NCBI GenBank assembly: GCA_033030425.1
Contig: JAUFSD010000025.1
Location: 558,001-622,000, forward strand
DNA length: 64,000 nucleotides
Direction: 5' to 3'
Source: Verpa conica
Lineage: Eukaryota > Ascomycota > Pezizomycetes > Pezizales > Morchellaceae
Shown here: piece by piece, positions 10,301 to 20,202 of the stretch
How positions within the stretch are numbered: the stretch's first letter is position 1
Layout of the letters: the number at the start of each line of letters is the position of its first letter
Translations under genes and position numbers: made by a program
The notes under the pieces: generated by a model
Databases searched by the model: none
What the model was told of the DNA's origin: nothing
The model's input: only the letters and a program-made list of their open reading frames with translations

Positions 10301-11558
10301 TGTAACGGGGGCACTCCCAGGGGAGTACTGCCGTACCAAAAAAAAACCAACAACCTTCCTTTCTGACGAGAAGCTTCAGCAACGAGGCTTAGAACCGCTC
10401 GTCAACACGGAAGGTCGACAGTCCCTAGGCAAACAGGAATAAGGATTTAATGGATAGATAACTAAAGACTTTAAAAGGCTCTGCTTCCTAGGGGAAGACA
10501 AACGTCTTTAGCAAAGAGTATGAGGGTCTCTGAACAACGGTTGTTCGTTGACTAGCAATAATGATTGTCCTGGGGGAAGGACGGGTTTAAGCTATGATTT
10601 TGAAGGCGAGCAGGCTGCCAAGGAGCGGGGGAACAATTCCTCCGCGCTTGGAAATCAACTGAGTCTAGAGCGCCCCTAAGAACTAGCGGGGTCGATAGAC
10701 TAGCGACTAAAAAGCGTTGGTTACTAAAAACTCTGTAACTATTGCTAAAATGGTCCGATTTCAAATCCGATTGCACCTATGGATTCGCAGCACTGTCCCC
10801 CATATACCCTCCGAGTTTGGTTCGGTTGGACGAATTTTCCTGACGGTTTTGGGGTTATTTTTGGGGTCCAAAACTTGTCTTTTTGTTAGGGAATCAGCAA
10901 CTCAGGGGGGCCCCCTCTGCAAACGGCGGGTGGCACAGTGGGGCGCCTCGGGGGTGTTAGAAAACACAGAGTCCCCTAGGTAGGGTAACCCACTGGTGAT
11001 TCCTGCCGTTGCTTAGATTCCTTTCCCACGTTCCTAGTCCAACCTGGGAGCGTGGCGGAGAGGTAATCTTGATCCATAAGGACCAGGGCGACGCACAAGC
11101 GCATAGCCCCGTATGGTTCGATTCGTGACGCCTTGTAGGGTTAATTATTATTTTTGCTGGCGGCCCTAACTACTAAGCATAGCTTTGCTCTCGTTTCATG
11201 GCTCTCGGCCTCCCATAAGATTGGCCATCAGCGAAGCTGTTATTATTCCTCCTAGAAGAACAGGAGCTTAACTCTGTTCATGGAGGTAACTGCTTCAGTC
11301 TCATTGCGCTAGTATCTCCCGTAGCTATAAGCTACAGACGCATTACTCTGGTCTCTGTCGCATACCGACGACGGTGAGCTTCGCTCCGTCCTAGGGGCTC
11401 GCCAGCTCGCTTAGGGATCGGGCTATCATAGTAATGACTTTCCTTAGTATCTATTGACCGGAATAGGATAGCTAGTCCTATGCCTCAAGGGAGATCCTTA
11501 GGTGTCTCTATATGGAGAGGTACTTGAGACTAGTCATGACGATGGTAAAGTCGTCACA
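10301..11558 (-). repeat. 3' LTR of the Gypsy element (LTR-B)
   Basis: This 1258-bp LTR reads TGTAACGGGG to GTCGTCACA on the plus strand. It contains small perfect palindromes such as GTAGCTATAAGCTAC near 11325. Short ORFs inside are repeat translations. Confidence 0.93.
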
Positions 11559-11575
11559 ACCCCCCACCTCACGGA
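11559..11575 (-). other. Polypurine tract of the Gypsy element
   Basis: On the element strand the sequence GTGAGGTGGGGGGT directly precedes the 3' LTR start TGTGACGA, where plus-strand DNA synthesis would be primed. Confidence 0.75.
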
Positions 11576-11957
11576 AGTCGTCTCGACTTCTAATTGTGGT
11601 ATGTACGATATAATGTGGTTTCAATAACTTATTAATTATTATACTAAACATTACATGACCTTATTTGGCATAAACTATTTGACCCCTTTCTAACCTTCCT
11701 AGGAAAAATTTCTTACGAAATGAAAAAACCCAAGACGCCTCTACCAAAGGAGAAATGAAAAATTCAGTTCTATGGAAGAGGAGGTTAGCGGTGCGACTTC
11801 TCCTACGGTAGAGTAGTACTTACCAATAGCCCTGTTTCTCAATAGCGTACCCTTAATAGCCAGGAGCTCCTCATTGCCAATGGAAGAATTCCTGTGGGAT
11901 ACTAGTCAGTGTTTGTTTCACCCCATGAAGGGAAGTAGGAGACTTACGCCTACTCGA
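11576..11957. other. Untranslated stretch between pol and the 3' LTR
   Basis: About 380 bp of AT-rich sequence with no ORF; no env-like gene is present. Confidence 0.6.
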
Positions 11958-14900
11958 TTAGACCGCTATTTTGAAGTCTTTGTGCCTTGGCTTCTGTGGA
12001 TAGGTTCTGTGGAAATCCGTAAGAGCCTCTTCAGCAGTGCCTTGGAGGTTTCTAAACGGGACCCAAGTATTGTCTTCCTGCTGGTAACCTTCCCATTCGA
12101 CTAGATAGCGGACTTCTTTATTTCTTCCAAACAGTTTGCTGTCTACGACTGCCTTAACTACCCAACTTTGTTCCCCTTCAACGATCTCAGGTTCGGGTGG
12201 AATCACTATCCTTGCCGGGTCACTAGGTACTTTATACGGTTCTAGTAGTGAGGCGTGGAAGGTGTCAAAGTGTTTCCAAGAATCTGGTAGCTTTAGTTTA
12301 TACGAATCCCAATTGACTTTGCTTATGACTTCGAAAGGACCAAATTTCTTATGGTCCAGCTTCTTAGACGGCCGCTTAGTCTGAATATTCCTTCTATCCA
12401 GAAGTACCAAATCTCCTGGTTTGAACGAAGGGGCTACCATGTGTTTCTTATCATACCACTTTTTCTGCCTGGCTTGAGCTCTCAGGAGTTCTGACCTTAG
12501 CGTGGACCAGAGGGACTGCCACTTCGATAACAACACCTCACTTTGTGGATCCGCACTGTCAAGCTTACGCTTAGTGGTGGGCCACGTCGTGTCCGGTTCA
12601 AAGCCGTAATTAGCGTAGAAGGGCGAGACCTTGGTTGATTCCTGAGTAGCCGTATTATAGGCATACTCCGCTAATGGTAACAGATCAGACCAGTCGTCTT
12701 GCTGATAGGTACAGTAGTTCCGGAGATACTGCTCCAGAGTCTGATTAACCCTCTCAGTTTGACCGTCGGTCTGTGGGTGATAGGCCGTGGACATGCGGAG
12801 GTCAACGTCTAGGAGTTTCATTAGCGTCCTCCAAAAGGAGCTATCGAACTTAGAGTCCCGATCTGAGATGATCTCTTCAGGTAACCCATGGTGCTTCCAG
12901 ATTTCTCTAAGAAATATCTTGGCTAAGTCCTCGATAGTTGTTTGTGGCTTTAGTGGAATGAAGTGCGCCATTTTCGTAAGTCTGTCTACTATTACCCAGA
13001 TATTTACGTATCCGGAGGACTCTGGGAGGCTAACTATGAAGTCCATTGAGATGGAACTCCAAGGAGTGTACGGCACTTCCAAAGGTTGTAGCAGTCCGTA
13101 CTTCTTATGTCTCGACGCTTTATTTCTTTGACAGGCGTCACAAGTACGCACATAGTCGCAGATTTCTTCATCCATTTTGGGCCAGTAGAACAAGGCTGTG
13201 ATTCTCTCAATCGTTTTGAACTGACCGAAATGGCCAGCCAGCTTGGAGTCATGGAAAGCATTGAATATCTTTAGTCTTAAGGTCTTATCTTCTGGGACGA
13301 ACCACCGTCCTTCGAAGAATAGAAGACTATCTTTGCAAGTAATGCGTTTATCCAAGTTCCCCGCACCGTTCTCTGCAGCAATGAGAAGTGTTTGATACGC
13401 TTCGTCTAGGAGAGCCGAAGCTCTGATTTGGTCTAGGATTTCCGGCTTAAGTTTAGTCACCCTTACGGAGCGAGCCCAAGCTGAGTTTATCATCAAGAGT
13501 TCGGGTCCTTCGGTAGACATAACTAATTGTCCTGGTTTGAACAAACGAATTTCAGGATCGACATGAGTTTTACCCCCCTCTCCTAGCGCGTGGTCCCAAC
13601 GTCGCGACAAGATATCAGCCTTATCATTAAGCTTCCCCGGCCTATAGACTACTTTGAAGTCAAAATTGGCTAAATCCGCTGCCCAACGGGTTTGCCTTGG
13701 TTTGAGAGCCTTCTTTGAGTCAAAGTAAGTTAGGTTTTGGTGATCAGTGATTACCGTGACTGTATCCTTACATGACCGTAAGAGGTGGCTCCACTCGTTA
13801 AAGCAGGAGACTATGGCGCCTAATTCCTTATCATGGACGTCATAGTTCCTTTCAGCTTGGGACATTTTCTTCGAGTAGAAGGCTACGGGATGCCACTTTT
13901 TATCACTGTGAAGCTGGGACATCACGCCGGATTTGGCGAAGTTACTCGCATCGGTCTCGACCTTCGTTTCCAGGTCTGGGTCAAAATGTGCAAGTATCGG
14001 AGCGGAGGAGAACCTCTCCTTGAGCTCTTCAAATGCCCTATCGCATGCCTCAGTCCAAAAGAACTTAATCTCTTTTTTGGTCAAATCTGTCAGAGGACGA
14101 CAAATGCGGCTGAATCCTTCAATGAACCTTCGATAGAAGTTCGCAAACCCAATAAAGGCCTGTACTTCCTTAACATTTCTTGGAGCCGGCCAGTTCTTGA
14201 TATCGTCCACCTTATCGGTAGCCATGCTTACGCCTTGGCCACTGATAACGTACCCCAGGTAATCTACCTCAGTAACGTGGAATTTTGATTTCTTGAGACT
14301 GATACAAAGGCCATGTTCTCGTAGTCTATCAAGGACTTTTTGCACCAGTGAAATGTGTTCTTCTAAGGTATCAGAGTAGATTAAGATGTCATCAATGTAG
14401 GCGATTACACCTTCGTCTAGTAGTTCGTGGAGAACCTCATTGATCATGGCCTGGAACGTGGAGGGAGCGTTACAAAGTCCAAATGGCATTACCGTGTACT
14501 CATACAGCCCATATCTAGTACGGAAGGCTGTTTTCCACTCGTCTCCTTCACGGATACGGAGTAGATGGAAACCATTCTTTAGATCAAACTTGGTAAAGAT
14601 TTTAGCTTTGCCTAGTCTTTCCCTAAGCTCGTCCATACGAGGCAGAGGGTATCGGTCTTTCACCGTGATCTTATTGAGCCCTCGGTAGTCAACAACTAGT
14701 CTGAGTGTGCCATCAGGCCTTGGGACGAGTAACACTGGGGCAGCCGCTGGGGACGAGGAACGTCTTATTCTTCCAATGTTCAGTTCCTTAGCAAGCCATT
14801 CCTTGATTGCCTTCAGCTCAGAGGCAGAACAAGGGTAGAGAGGACCGAACGGAGGGGTTTCCCCTTCCTTCAAGTCTATCTTATGGTCGTGCTTAGAGTG

Positions 14901-15560
14901 TAGAGGCAACATGTCAATCTGTTCTTGACTGAACACACTAGCCCAATTATGGTACTGAGAAGGCAACCTCAAGGTGATGTCTTCGCCTTCGTCGTCATGA
15001 TAGACGGCAAGACCTATTTGATAGATCTGGTCTTCCTTGGTAGTGAGGAGATCCTCGTTACTAAGGTGTTCTATACGGACTTCCGTAGGAATACAGTGTT
15101 TCCTGCAGTGGTCACTCCTCCACCGGAGAGTATTAAACTCCCAATTGATGTCTGGGTTATGCTTCCTTAGCCAGCTAACCGGCAGGTAACCCAGAATACC
15201 GTCTTGCAACGGGCTCACTTCCCATGCTAGTGTTTCCTCATGGAGGCCGATTATCAGATCCAAAGGAAATGTGTATCGTTCTCCTGCTCCCATGATGGTA
15301 TCCCCGGTAGCGTCTTGAATGGAGATCACCTCCTTACGCTCCTTAGTGGGAATACCATGTTTCTTGACAAGCTTAGCATTTAGGATCGGGCCCGTGCATC
15401 CGGAGTCCACCAAGAAACGTCCGTTCACCCTTTCAGTATGGTTTTTCTCTCTCCAAGTCAATGCTCCCTGAATTTTGCAACAACTCTCATGGATTGGCTC
15501 CTCTACTTTAGGCCCCGAGAGGCGTATGCGTTTGAGGGGTCTCTCTAGAGATTCTGCCAT
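11958..15560 (-). CDS. pol: Gypsy Pol polyprotein (protease, RT, RNase H, integrase, chromodomain)
   Basis: The 1200-residue ORF is uninterrupted. An aspartic protease motif LVDSGCTG lies near residue 52. Reverse transcriptase follows with YIDD at 388-391. RNase H shows TDAS near 537 and DHQNL near 606. An HHCC zinc-binding segment (H770, H776, CDAC near 807-810) leads into the integrase core with D840, D900 and E936, giving DD35E. A GPY/F-type module (KFGPFEV) follows. The C-terminus is a chromodomain (YLVEWEGY, NTWVP), a reader that in related elements steers insertion to marked chromatin. The product would process Gag-Pol, copy the RNA and integrate the DNA. It is in a separate ORF from gag, with a 496-bp gap. 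The chosen start is the first ATG of the open frame. Confidence 0.95.
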   Translation of the reverse strand: MAESLERPLKRIRLSGPKVEEPIHESCCKIQGALTWREKNHTERVNGRFLVDSGCTGPILNAKLVKKHGIPTKERKEVISIQDATGDTIMGAGERYTFPLDLIIGLHEETLAWEVSPLQDGILGYLPVSWLRKHNPDINWEFNTLRWRSDHCRKHCIPTEVRIEHLSNEDLLTTKEDQIYQIGLAVYHDDEGEDITLRLPSQYHNWASVFSQEQIDMLPLHSKHDHKIDLKEGETPPFGPLYPCSASELKAIKEWLAKELNIGRIRRSSSPAAAPVLLVPRPDGTLRLVVDYRGLNKITVKDRYPLPRMDELRERLGKAKIFTKFDLKNGFHLLRIREGDEWKTAFRTRYGLYEYTVMPFGLCNAPSTFQAMINEVLHELLDEGVIAYIDDILIYSDTLEEHISLVQKVLDRLREHGLCISLKKSKFHVTEVDYLGYVISGQGVSMATDKVDDIKNWPAPRNVKEVQAFIGFANFYRRFIEGFSRICRPLTDLTKKEIKFFWTEACDRAFEELKERFSSAPILAHFDPDLETKVETDASNFAKSGVMSQLHSDKKWHPVAFYSKKMSQAERNYDVHDKELGAIVSCFNEWSHLLRSCKDTVTVITDHQNLTYFDSKKALKPRQTRWAADLANFDFKVVYRPGKLNDKADILSRRWDHALGEGGKTHVDPEIRLFKPGQLVMSTEGPELLMINSAWARSVRVTKLKPEILDQIRASALLDEAYQTLLIAAENGAGNLDKRITCKDSLLFFEGRWFVPEDKTLRLKIFNAFHDSKLAGHFGQFKTIERITALFYWPKMDEEICDYVRTCDACQRNKASRHKKYGLLQPLEVPYTPWSSISMDFIVSLPESSGYVNIWVIVDRLTKMAHFIPLKPQTTIEDLAKIFLREIWKHHGLPEEIISDRDSKFDSSFWRTLMKLLDVDLRMSTAYHPQTDGQTERVNQTLEQYLRNYCTYQQDDWSDLLPLAEYAYNTATQESTKVSPFYANYGFEPDTTWPTTKRKLDSADPQSEVLLSKWQSLWSTLRSELLRAQARQKKWYDKKHMVAPSFKPGDLVLLDRRNIQTKRPSKKLDHKKFGPFEVISKVNWDSYKLKLPDSWKHFDTFHASLLEPYKVPSDPARIVIPPEPEIVEGEQSWVVKAVVDSKLFGRNKEVRYLVEWEGYQQEDNTWVPFRNLQGTAEEALTDFHRTYPQKPRHKDFKIAV

Positions 15561-16056
15561 GACTGCTCAGTAGACAACCGTACTTGCTTATAGCTTCCCG
15601 GTTTATTTACGCCTAGCGAGACTTCGTTGTCAATGGTAGTAAATGGGTCTGATATGTGCACAGTAATTATAAAATCGTAAAGATTCACAATGACTATTAT
15701 CTGCCCGCAGATTTCGACTAATAAAGTCATCCTCAGATAGCCTTTTATAACGAAATTCAATTGCTTAATTCTAAAGACTTAAATACAAAAACTTAAATGC
15801 AACGCAAAACTTGTAACAGTATTTGTCCCAAGGAAATCAAAAGTAGCAATGACTTTAACCAAATCCTTAACGCATCTAAGAAAACCTCCGTCCATCGCAG
15901 AAACCCATTCGGATGATCTGTAAGACAAGGTTTTATTTGTTAGTCCAATTCTTCTCAGACGGTAGAGTAGTTTAGACGGATTTATGTAAGCCTTACCATA
16001 TAGGAGAGGCGGAGGCACCAGGCCTCCGACCAGCTTACTTTCCAACATAGATGTTA
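15561..16056 (-). other. Gag-pol gap of the Gypsy element
   Basis: This 496-bp stretch between the gag stop and the pol ATG holds stops in all frames and only small ORFs (89 codons at 15779-16048, 71 codons at 15545-15760), neither with recognisable domains. Frameshifting or stop readthrough cannot join gag to pol here, so pol must be expressed by another route or part of pol has decayed. Confidence 0.6.
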
Positions 16057-18267
16057 CTATGATAAGAACCCCAAAGCATGTGCTGGCTCGTCATCAGAGG
16101 ACTCGTCAAAACAGAGCGAGGCGACCGATTTGACCATGTCATCAGCAGCGTTAGAAGTCGGGGACTCCTGGAGGGCCTGGGAGATGCCACTAATAGTAGC
16201 CTTCTTCCGGGACTGATCCTCGTCCTTAGAGTTACCGCGCTTCCGTTTTTTAACCGCTGCCACAGACGGACCAGGGACTGGTTTGTCTTCAGGACAATCT
16301 CTCCAGCTGTGATTCCCTTTTCCGCAACGTGCACACATATTTTTCTCAAAGCGTTTCTTTCGGAGAGCACCGGAGACACCCTCAAGGGCCTTCTCCTTGT
16401 CCGCCTTATCGAAGCGTTTTGGCTTTGGTTGCTCCTTCGGCTTCTCCGAAGATTGGCCATTGGAAGTTTTCTTTTTCTTTTTCTTCTTTTCTGACGAGTC
16501 TGCCTTTTTCTCCTTTTGCTTACTGGGCCCAGGATTGGAGTCACCTCCTTTCCTGTGTAATTTTTCATAAGCCTGAGATTCCTCAAGTCGATGACCCAGT
16601 TGTCTAAGCGACAGGATATAAGCATTCAAGTCTTCCGGAGGAGAAAGAACTTTTGCCCACTCGACGCGAAGCTCAGGGGAAAGAGCAGAGCGAATCTTGT
16701 CTTTAACCACCTGCCCAGCCAGACTCGCCACGTACATGAGTTGCCCAATGCGATCAAGGAACTTGTCGATCTTACCCGACGAGTGCTTAAGCGAGTCCCA
16801 CTCTGCAACAGCTTTGTCCCTAGTAAGGCTTCCGCCAAAACTAAGGGATAGGCCCCTCGCAAAGTAAGACCAGGTGCGCCACGGGGACGACTTATGGAAC
16901 TCAATGTCCATCCTCTTGGCTGTTGCTGGATTTATATGGGGTTGGACACCCAAATACCACTTGGCAGCTCTACCTTTGAGAAGGCCCGCAGCGTAAAGCA
17001 CGCGGTCGATGTCTCTAGGGTAATGAACTTTGTCGAGGATGAAAACATCTTCGAGGCAGCGGATAAACCGAGGAAGATCGTCAGGTTCTCCTTCAAAGCC
17101 GTCAGGTACGACGGACTTCTTGGGAGGTAGCCTTGGAATAGTACCCCCATGATCAAAGGTACGAGGCTTCCCTTCTTCTTTGACTTTTTTCTTCCAGACT
17201 CGGTCAAACCAACGGTCCCACTGCCCTATGTTCCACTTGCTTCGGTCTTTTTCGGGTTCAGAGTCGCTAGAGCTACTCTCGTCCCCTGGGTCTCGACCTC
17301 CTCCTGCGACGTTTCCGCCCGGAGGTTTACCCCCACTACCGTCACCATTGCCTCCTGGAGGGTCGACGATTTCTTTGATTTCGCCTTCAGACTCGGGCAG
17401 AGGAGGAAGGAGCGGACCCTTCTTCTTCTTTTTCTTCTTGGGTGCTTCCCCGGAGGGTTCCACCACAGGAGGAGCCTTGGTCTTTCCCTTGGATTTTGCT
17501 CGCTTAGGAGGTGGTAGTGGTTCTGTGGGCTCCCTATCGGGAGTCTCATCGCCTGTGTCCGAGTCCTCCAAGTCGTCAATCACACGGTCAAAGGAGTCGG
17601 TAATCCCGGTACGGGCGGCCCCCTGTCCCGGAGATGTAGACTTGTTTATTCTCCCTGTTGCCTTAAGAAGTTCTGCTCGTTTCCGAGCCGCAAATTTCAA
17701 GCCGTCTTCCCGTCGGTGTCTGACTTCACGCTTCAGGAGAGACGGGGCCCTAACGAATAAATTCTCGTTAATGGCGGTATTCAACTCAGCCATATAATTA
17801 AATGGGCCAGCCACCGGCATAGCATCTGGCATCTCGATGTCTCCATCGCCAGTTTTGGTCTGGAGTAGCGTCAAAGCGCACCCCTCCAGAGTCTCTTTCA
17901 TTTGGTGGTACATATACTGGAAGTCCGCCCTGGCTGTACCAAGGACAAACTCCACGGCACCTTGTTGATTTTCGAGGGCTCTTACGAGCTTCTCGGTATC
18001 TGCTAGATTTTGGTCGGTGGCCTTCTTGAGAGCTTCTTGTATCAGGACAAACAGTTCGTTTATGGACATTTCGGATTTCACCTCATCAGGCTGGATATAG
18101 TGCCGGGCACCAGGCCACAGCGCTGTTACCAGCTGAGAGGGATTATGGCATACGACTGTTCCTAACTTCCCTGGCAGCTGTTCGGGCTGCCATTCAATTT
18201 GGAGGGTAGGTAGGGGAGGCGGCAGAGCCTGTTGGCCAGCCGTTGATGACTCCCCTTGAGTCGCCAT
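16057..18267 (-). CDS. gag: Gypsy Gag polyprotein
   Basis: The 736-residue ORF begins with an ATG 43 nt inside the 5' LTR boundary. The N-terminal 200 residues are of unknown fold. A highly charged, Pro- and Lys-rich linker (poly-Lys near residues 275-285) comes next. A retrotransposon gag/capsid-like helical domain spans about 395-560 (YLGVQPHINP, SFGGSLTRDK). A basic, Lys-rich region with a KKKKKK run follows. A CCHC zinc knuckle (CARCGKGNHSWRDC) lies near residue 655 and would bind genomic RNA. The protein forms the intracellular particle. It has no stop or frameshift. Confidence 0.93.
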   Translation of the reverse strand: MATQGESSTAGQQALPPPLPTLQIEWQPEQLPGKLGTVVCHNPSQLVTALWPGARHYIQPDEVKSEMSINELFVLIQEALKKATDQNLADTEKLVRALENQQGAVEFVLGTARADFQYMYHQMKETLEGCALTLLQTKTGDGDIEMPDAMPVAGPFNYMAELNTAINENLFVRAPSLLKREVRHRREDGLKFAARKRAELLKATGRINKSTSPGQGAARTGITDSFDRVIDDLEDSDTGDETPDREPTEPLPPPKRAKSKGKTKAPPVVEPSGEAPKKKKKKKGPLLPPLPESEGEIKEIVDPPGGNGDGSGGKPPGGNVAGGGRDPGDESSSSDSEPEKDRSKWNIGQWDRWFDRVWKKKVKEEGKPRTFDHGGTIPRLPPKKSVVPDGFEGEPDDLPRFIRCLEDVFILDKVHYPRDIDRVLYAAGLLKGRAAKWYLGVQPHINPATAKRMDIEFHKSSPWRTWSYFARGLSLSFGGSLTRDKAVAEWDSLKHSSGKIDKFLDRIGQLMYVASLAGQVVKDKIRSALSPELRVEWAKVLSPPEDLNAYILSLRQLGHRLEESQAYEKLHRKGGDSNPGPSKQKEKKADSSEKKKKKKKTSNGQSSEKPKEQPKPKRFDKADKEKALEGVSGALRKKRFEKNMCARCGKGNHSWRDCPEDKPVPGPSVAAVKKRKRGNSKDEDQSRKKATISGISQALQESPTSNAADDMVKSVASLCFDESSDDEPAHALGFLS

Positions 18268-18298
18268 AGTAGAATAGGATACTCTTTAAAGCGGGAGC

Positions 18299-18310
18299 TT
18301 TAAAGTCTTC
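18299..18310 (-). other. Putative self-priming primer-binding site
   Basis: On the element strand the bases right after the 5' LTR read GAAGACTTTAAAGC. AAGACTTTAAA is perfectly complementary to TTTAAAGTCTT within the same LTR transcript (plus-strand 18472-18482). Adjacent complementarity to the RNA's own leader, with no match I recognise to a tRNA 3' end, is the hallmark of Tf1/sushi-type self-priming. Confidence 0.5.
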
Positions 18311-19539
18311 TGTAACGGGGGCACTCCCAGGGGAGTACTGCCGTACCAAAAATTAACAACCTTCCTTTCTCGACGAGAAGTTTCAAAGCAACGGCGCTTA
18401 GAACCGTCACAACACGGAAGGTCGACAGTCCCTAGGCAAACAGGAATAAGGATTTAATGGATAGATAACTAAAGACTTTAAAAGGCTCTGCTTCCCAGGG
18501 GAAGACAAACGTCTTTAGCAAAGAGTATGAGGGTCTCTGAACAACGGTTGTTCGTTGACTAGCAATAATGATTGTCCGGGGGGAAGGACGGGTTTAAGCT
18601 ATGATTTTGAAGGCGAGCAGGCTGCCAAGGAGCGGGGGAACAATTCCTCCGCGCTTGGAAATCAACTGAGTCTAGAGCGCCCCTAAGAACTAGCGGGGTC
18701 GATAGACTAGCGACTAAAAAGCGTTGGTTACTAAAAACTCTGTAACTATTGCTAAAATGGTCCGATTTCAAATCCGATTGCACCTATGGATTCGCAGCAC
18801 TGTCCCCCATATACCCTCCGAGTTTGGTTCGGTTGGACGAATTTTCCTGACGGTTTTGGGGTTATTTTTGGGGTCCAAAACTTGTCTTTTTGTTAGGGAA
18901 TCAGCAACTCAGTGGGGGCCCCCTCTGCAAACGGCGGGTGGCACAGTGGGGCGCCTCGGGGTGTTAGAAACACAGAGTCCCCTAGGCAGGGTAACCCACT
19001 GGTGATTCCTGCCGTTGCTTAGATTCCTTTCCCACGTTCCTAGTCCAACCCTGAGCGTGGCGGAGTAATCTTGATCCATAAGGACCTTAGGCGCACAAGG
19101 CATAGCCCCGTATGGTTCGATTCGTGACGCCGGCGTTAATTATTATTTTTGCTGGCGGCCCTAACTACTAAGCATACTTTGCTCTCGTTTCGCTCTCGGC
19201 CTCCCATAAGATTGCCATCACGTTCGTTATTATTCCTCCTGAAGAACAGGAGCTTAACTCTGTTCGTGGAGGTAATCGCTTCAGTCTCATTGCGCTAGTA
19301 TCTCCCGTAGCTATAAGCTACAGACGCATTACTCCTGGCCTCTGTCGCATACCGACGACGGTGAGCTTTCCGTCTAGGCTCGCCAGCTCGCTTAGGGATC
19401 GGGCTATCATAGTAATGACTTTCCTTAGTATCTATTGACCGGAATAGGATAGCTAGTCCTATGCCTCAAGGGAGATCCTTAGGTGTCTCTATATGGAGAG
19501 GTACTTGAGACTAGTCATGACGATGGTAAAGTCGTCACA
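18311..19539 (-). repeat. 5' LTR of the Gypsy element (LTR-B)
   Basis: This 1229-bp LTR has the same ends as 10301-11558. It is 29 bp shorter, with many 1-9 bp deletions clustered at about 19050-19380, while the remainder is nearly identical. Confidence 0.93.
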
Positions 19540-19694
19540 CCCGCAAGAGATAGCTGCCAGCAAGTGTATCCACACGCGCTTCTTCCCAAACCACTGTTAT
19601 GTCAAGAAGCAAACAATGGGTCAAAATACCTAGATAGTCAAACAAATGCTCTTCATGGTTCCCAGAATACTTCTCTTATCAGGTGCCTACAACA
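19540..19694 (-). mobile_element. LTR-A copy 4, right piece
   Basis: After the TSD CCCGC the LTR-A sequence continues (compare 7795-7845 and 8811-8918) and ends GGTGCCTACAACA at 19694. Confidence 0.82.
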
Positions 19695-20202
19695 TATTTA
19701 TAATAAATGTTTGTGACAGTATTGGTATAACAATTGAAGTAGAGTCTTGAAGGCCTCAGTAAGCGTATATTAGTTGTGACCATACTCTAAAGTAATAGTA
19801 GTAAGGTTGGTAAGCTTCTATGTAGCTGGGGTGGGTGGGGTACTGGAAAGGCGGGGTTCAACACAAAATATGTATATCTGGTCACAGTACTGTACATCTG
19901 AGAATGTTCCAAATTGAGATATGGATCTTCATCTATATTATAACAGGTCACATATCTTTTGCTTAGTGGCTGTGACTACTGTGAGACCTGGAATATCGGC
20001 TCAAAGTGCTCGACACATTTAAGACTGCGCGCGCCATACCTGTGTTACCCAGACAAGGGGTATTCGTGGTAACCGTTAGCACTCCCGTGCTATCAGCTGT
20101 CGTATAACATTACCCTACCTAGGACATAGCATTTATCTTTTTAGTGAGATAAAAATTATGTTTATAGCCCATTCGAGCCAAACTCTCCACATCTTGAATG
20201 CC
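19695..20202. other. Spacer upstream of the Dus4 gene
   Basis: About 500 bp of AT-rich sequence with no ORF or repeat recognised. It should contain the Dus4 promoter. Confidence 0.4.

Larger units (their letters stand above)
10301..19539 (-). mobile_element. Full-length Ty3/Gypsy chromovirus (9239 bp)
   Basis: The element has LTRs at 10301-11558 and 18311-19539, a perfect TSD CCCGC (10296-10300 and 19540-19544), gag (16057-18267), pol (11958-15560), a polypurine tract next to the 3' LTR and a putative self-priming site next to the 5' LTR. Domain order protease-RT-RNase H-integrase-chromodomain places it among chromoviruses. Both ORFs are open with key residues present, so recent activity is possible. 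The LTRs differ mainly by small deletions in the 5' LTR (right side). It inserted into an older LTR-A copy. Related solo LTRs are at 3288-4543 and 43591-44785. Confidence 0.95.

Noticed and set aside
11105..11130. GGTTCGATTC in LTR-B considered as a tRNA T-loop
   Set aside because: It recurs in LTR-B copies without a tRNA-like surrounding sequence.
17180..17797. 205-codon plus-strand ORF within gag
   Set aside because: Antisense shadow of the low-complexity gag linker.
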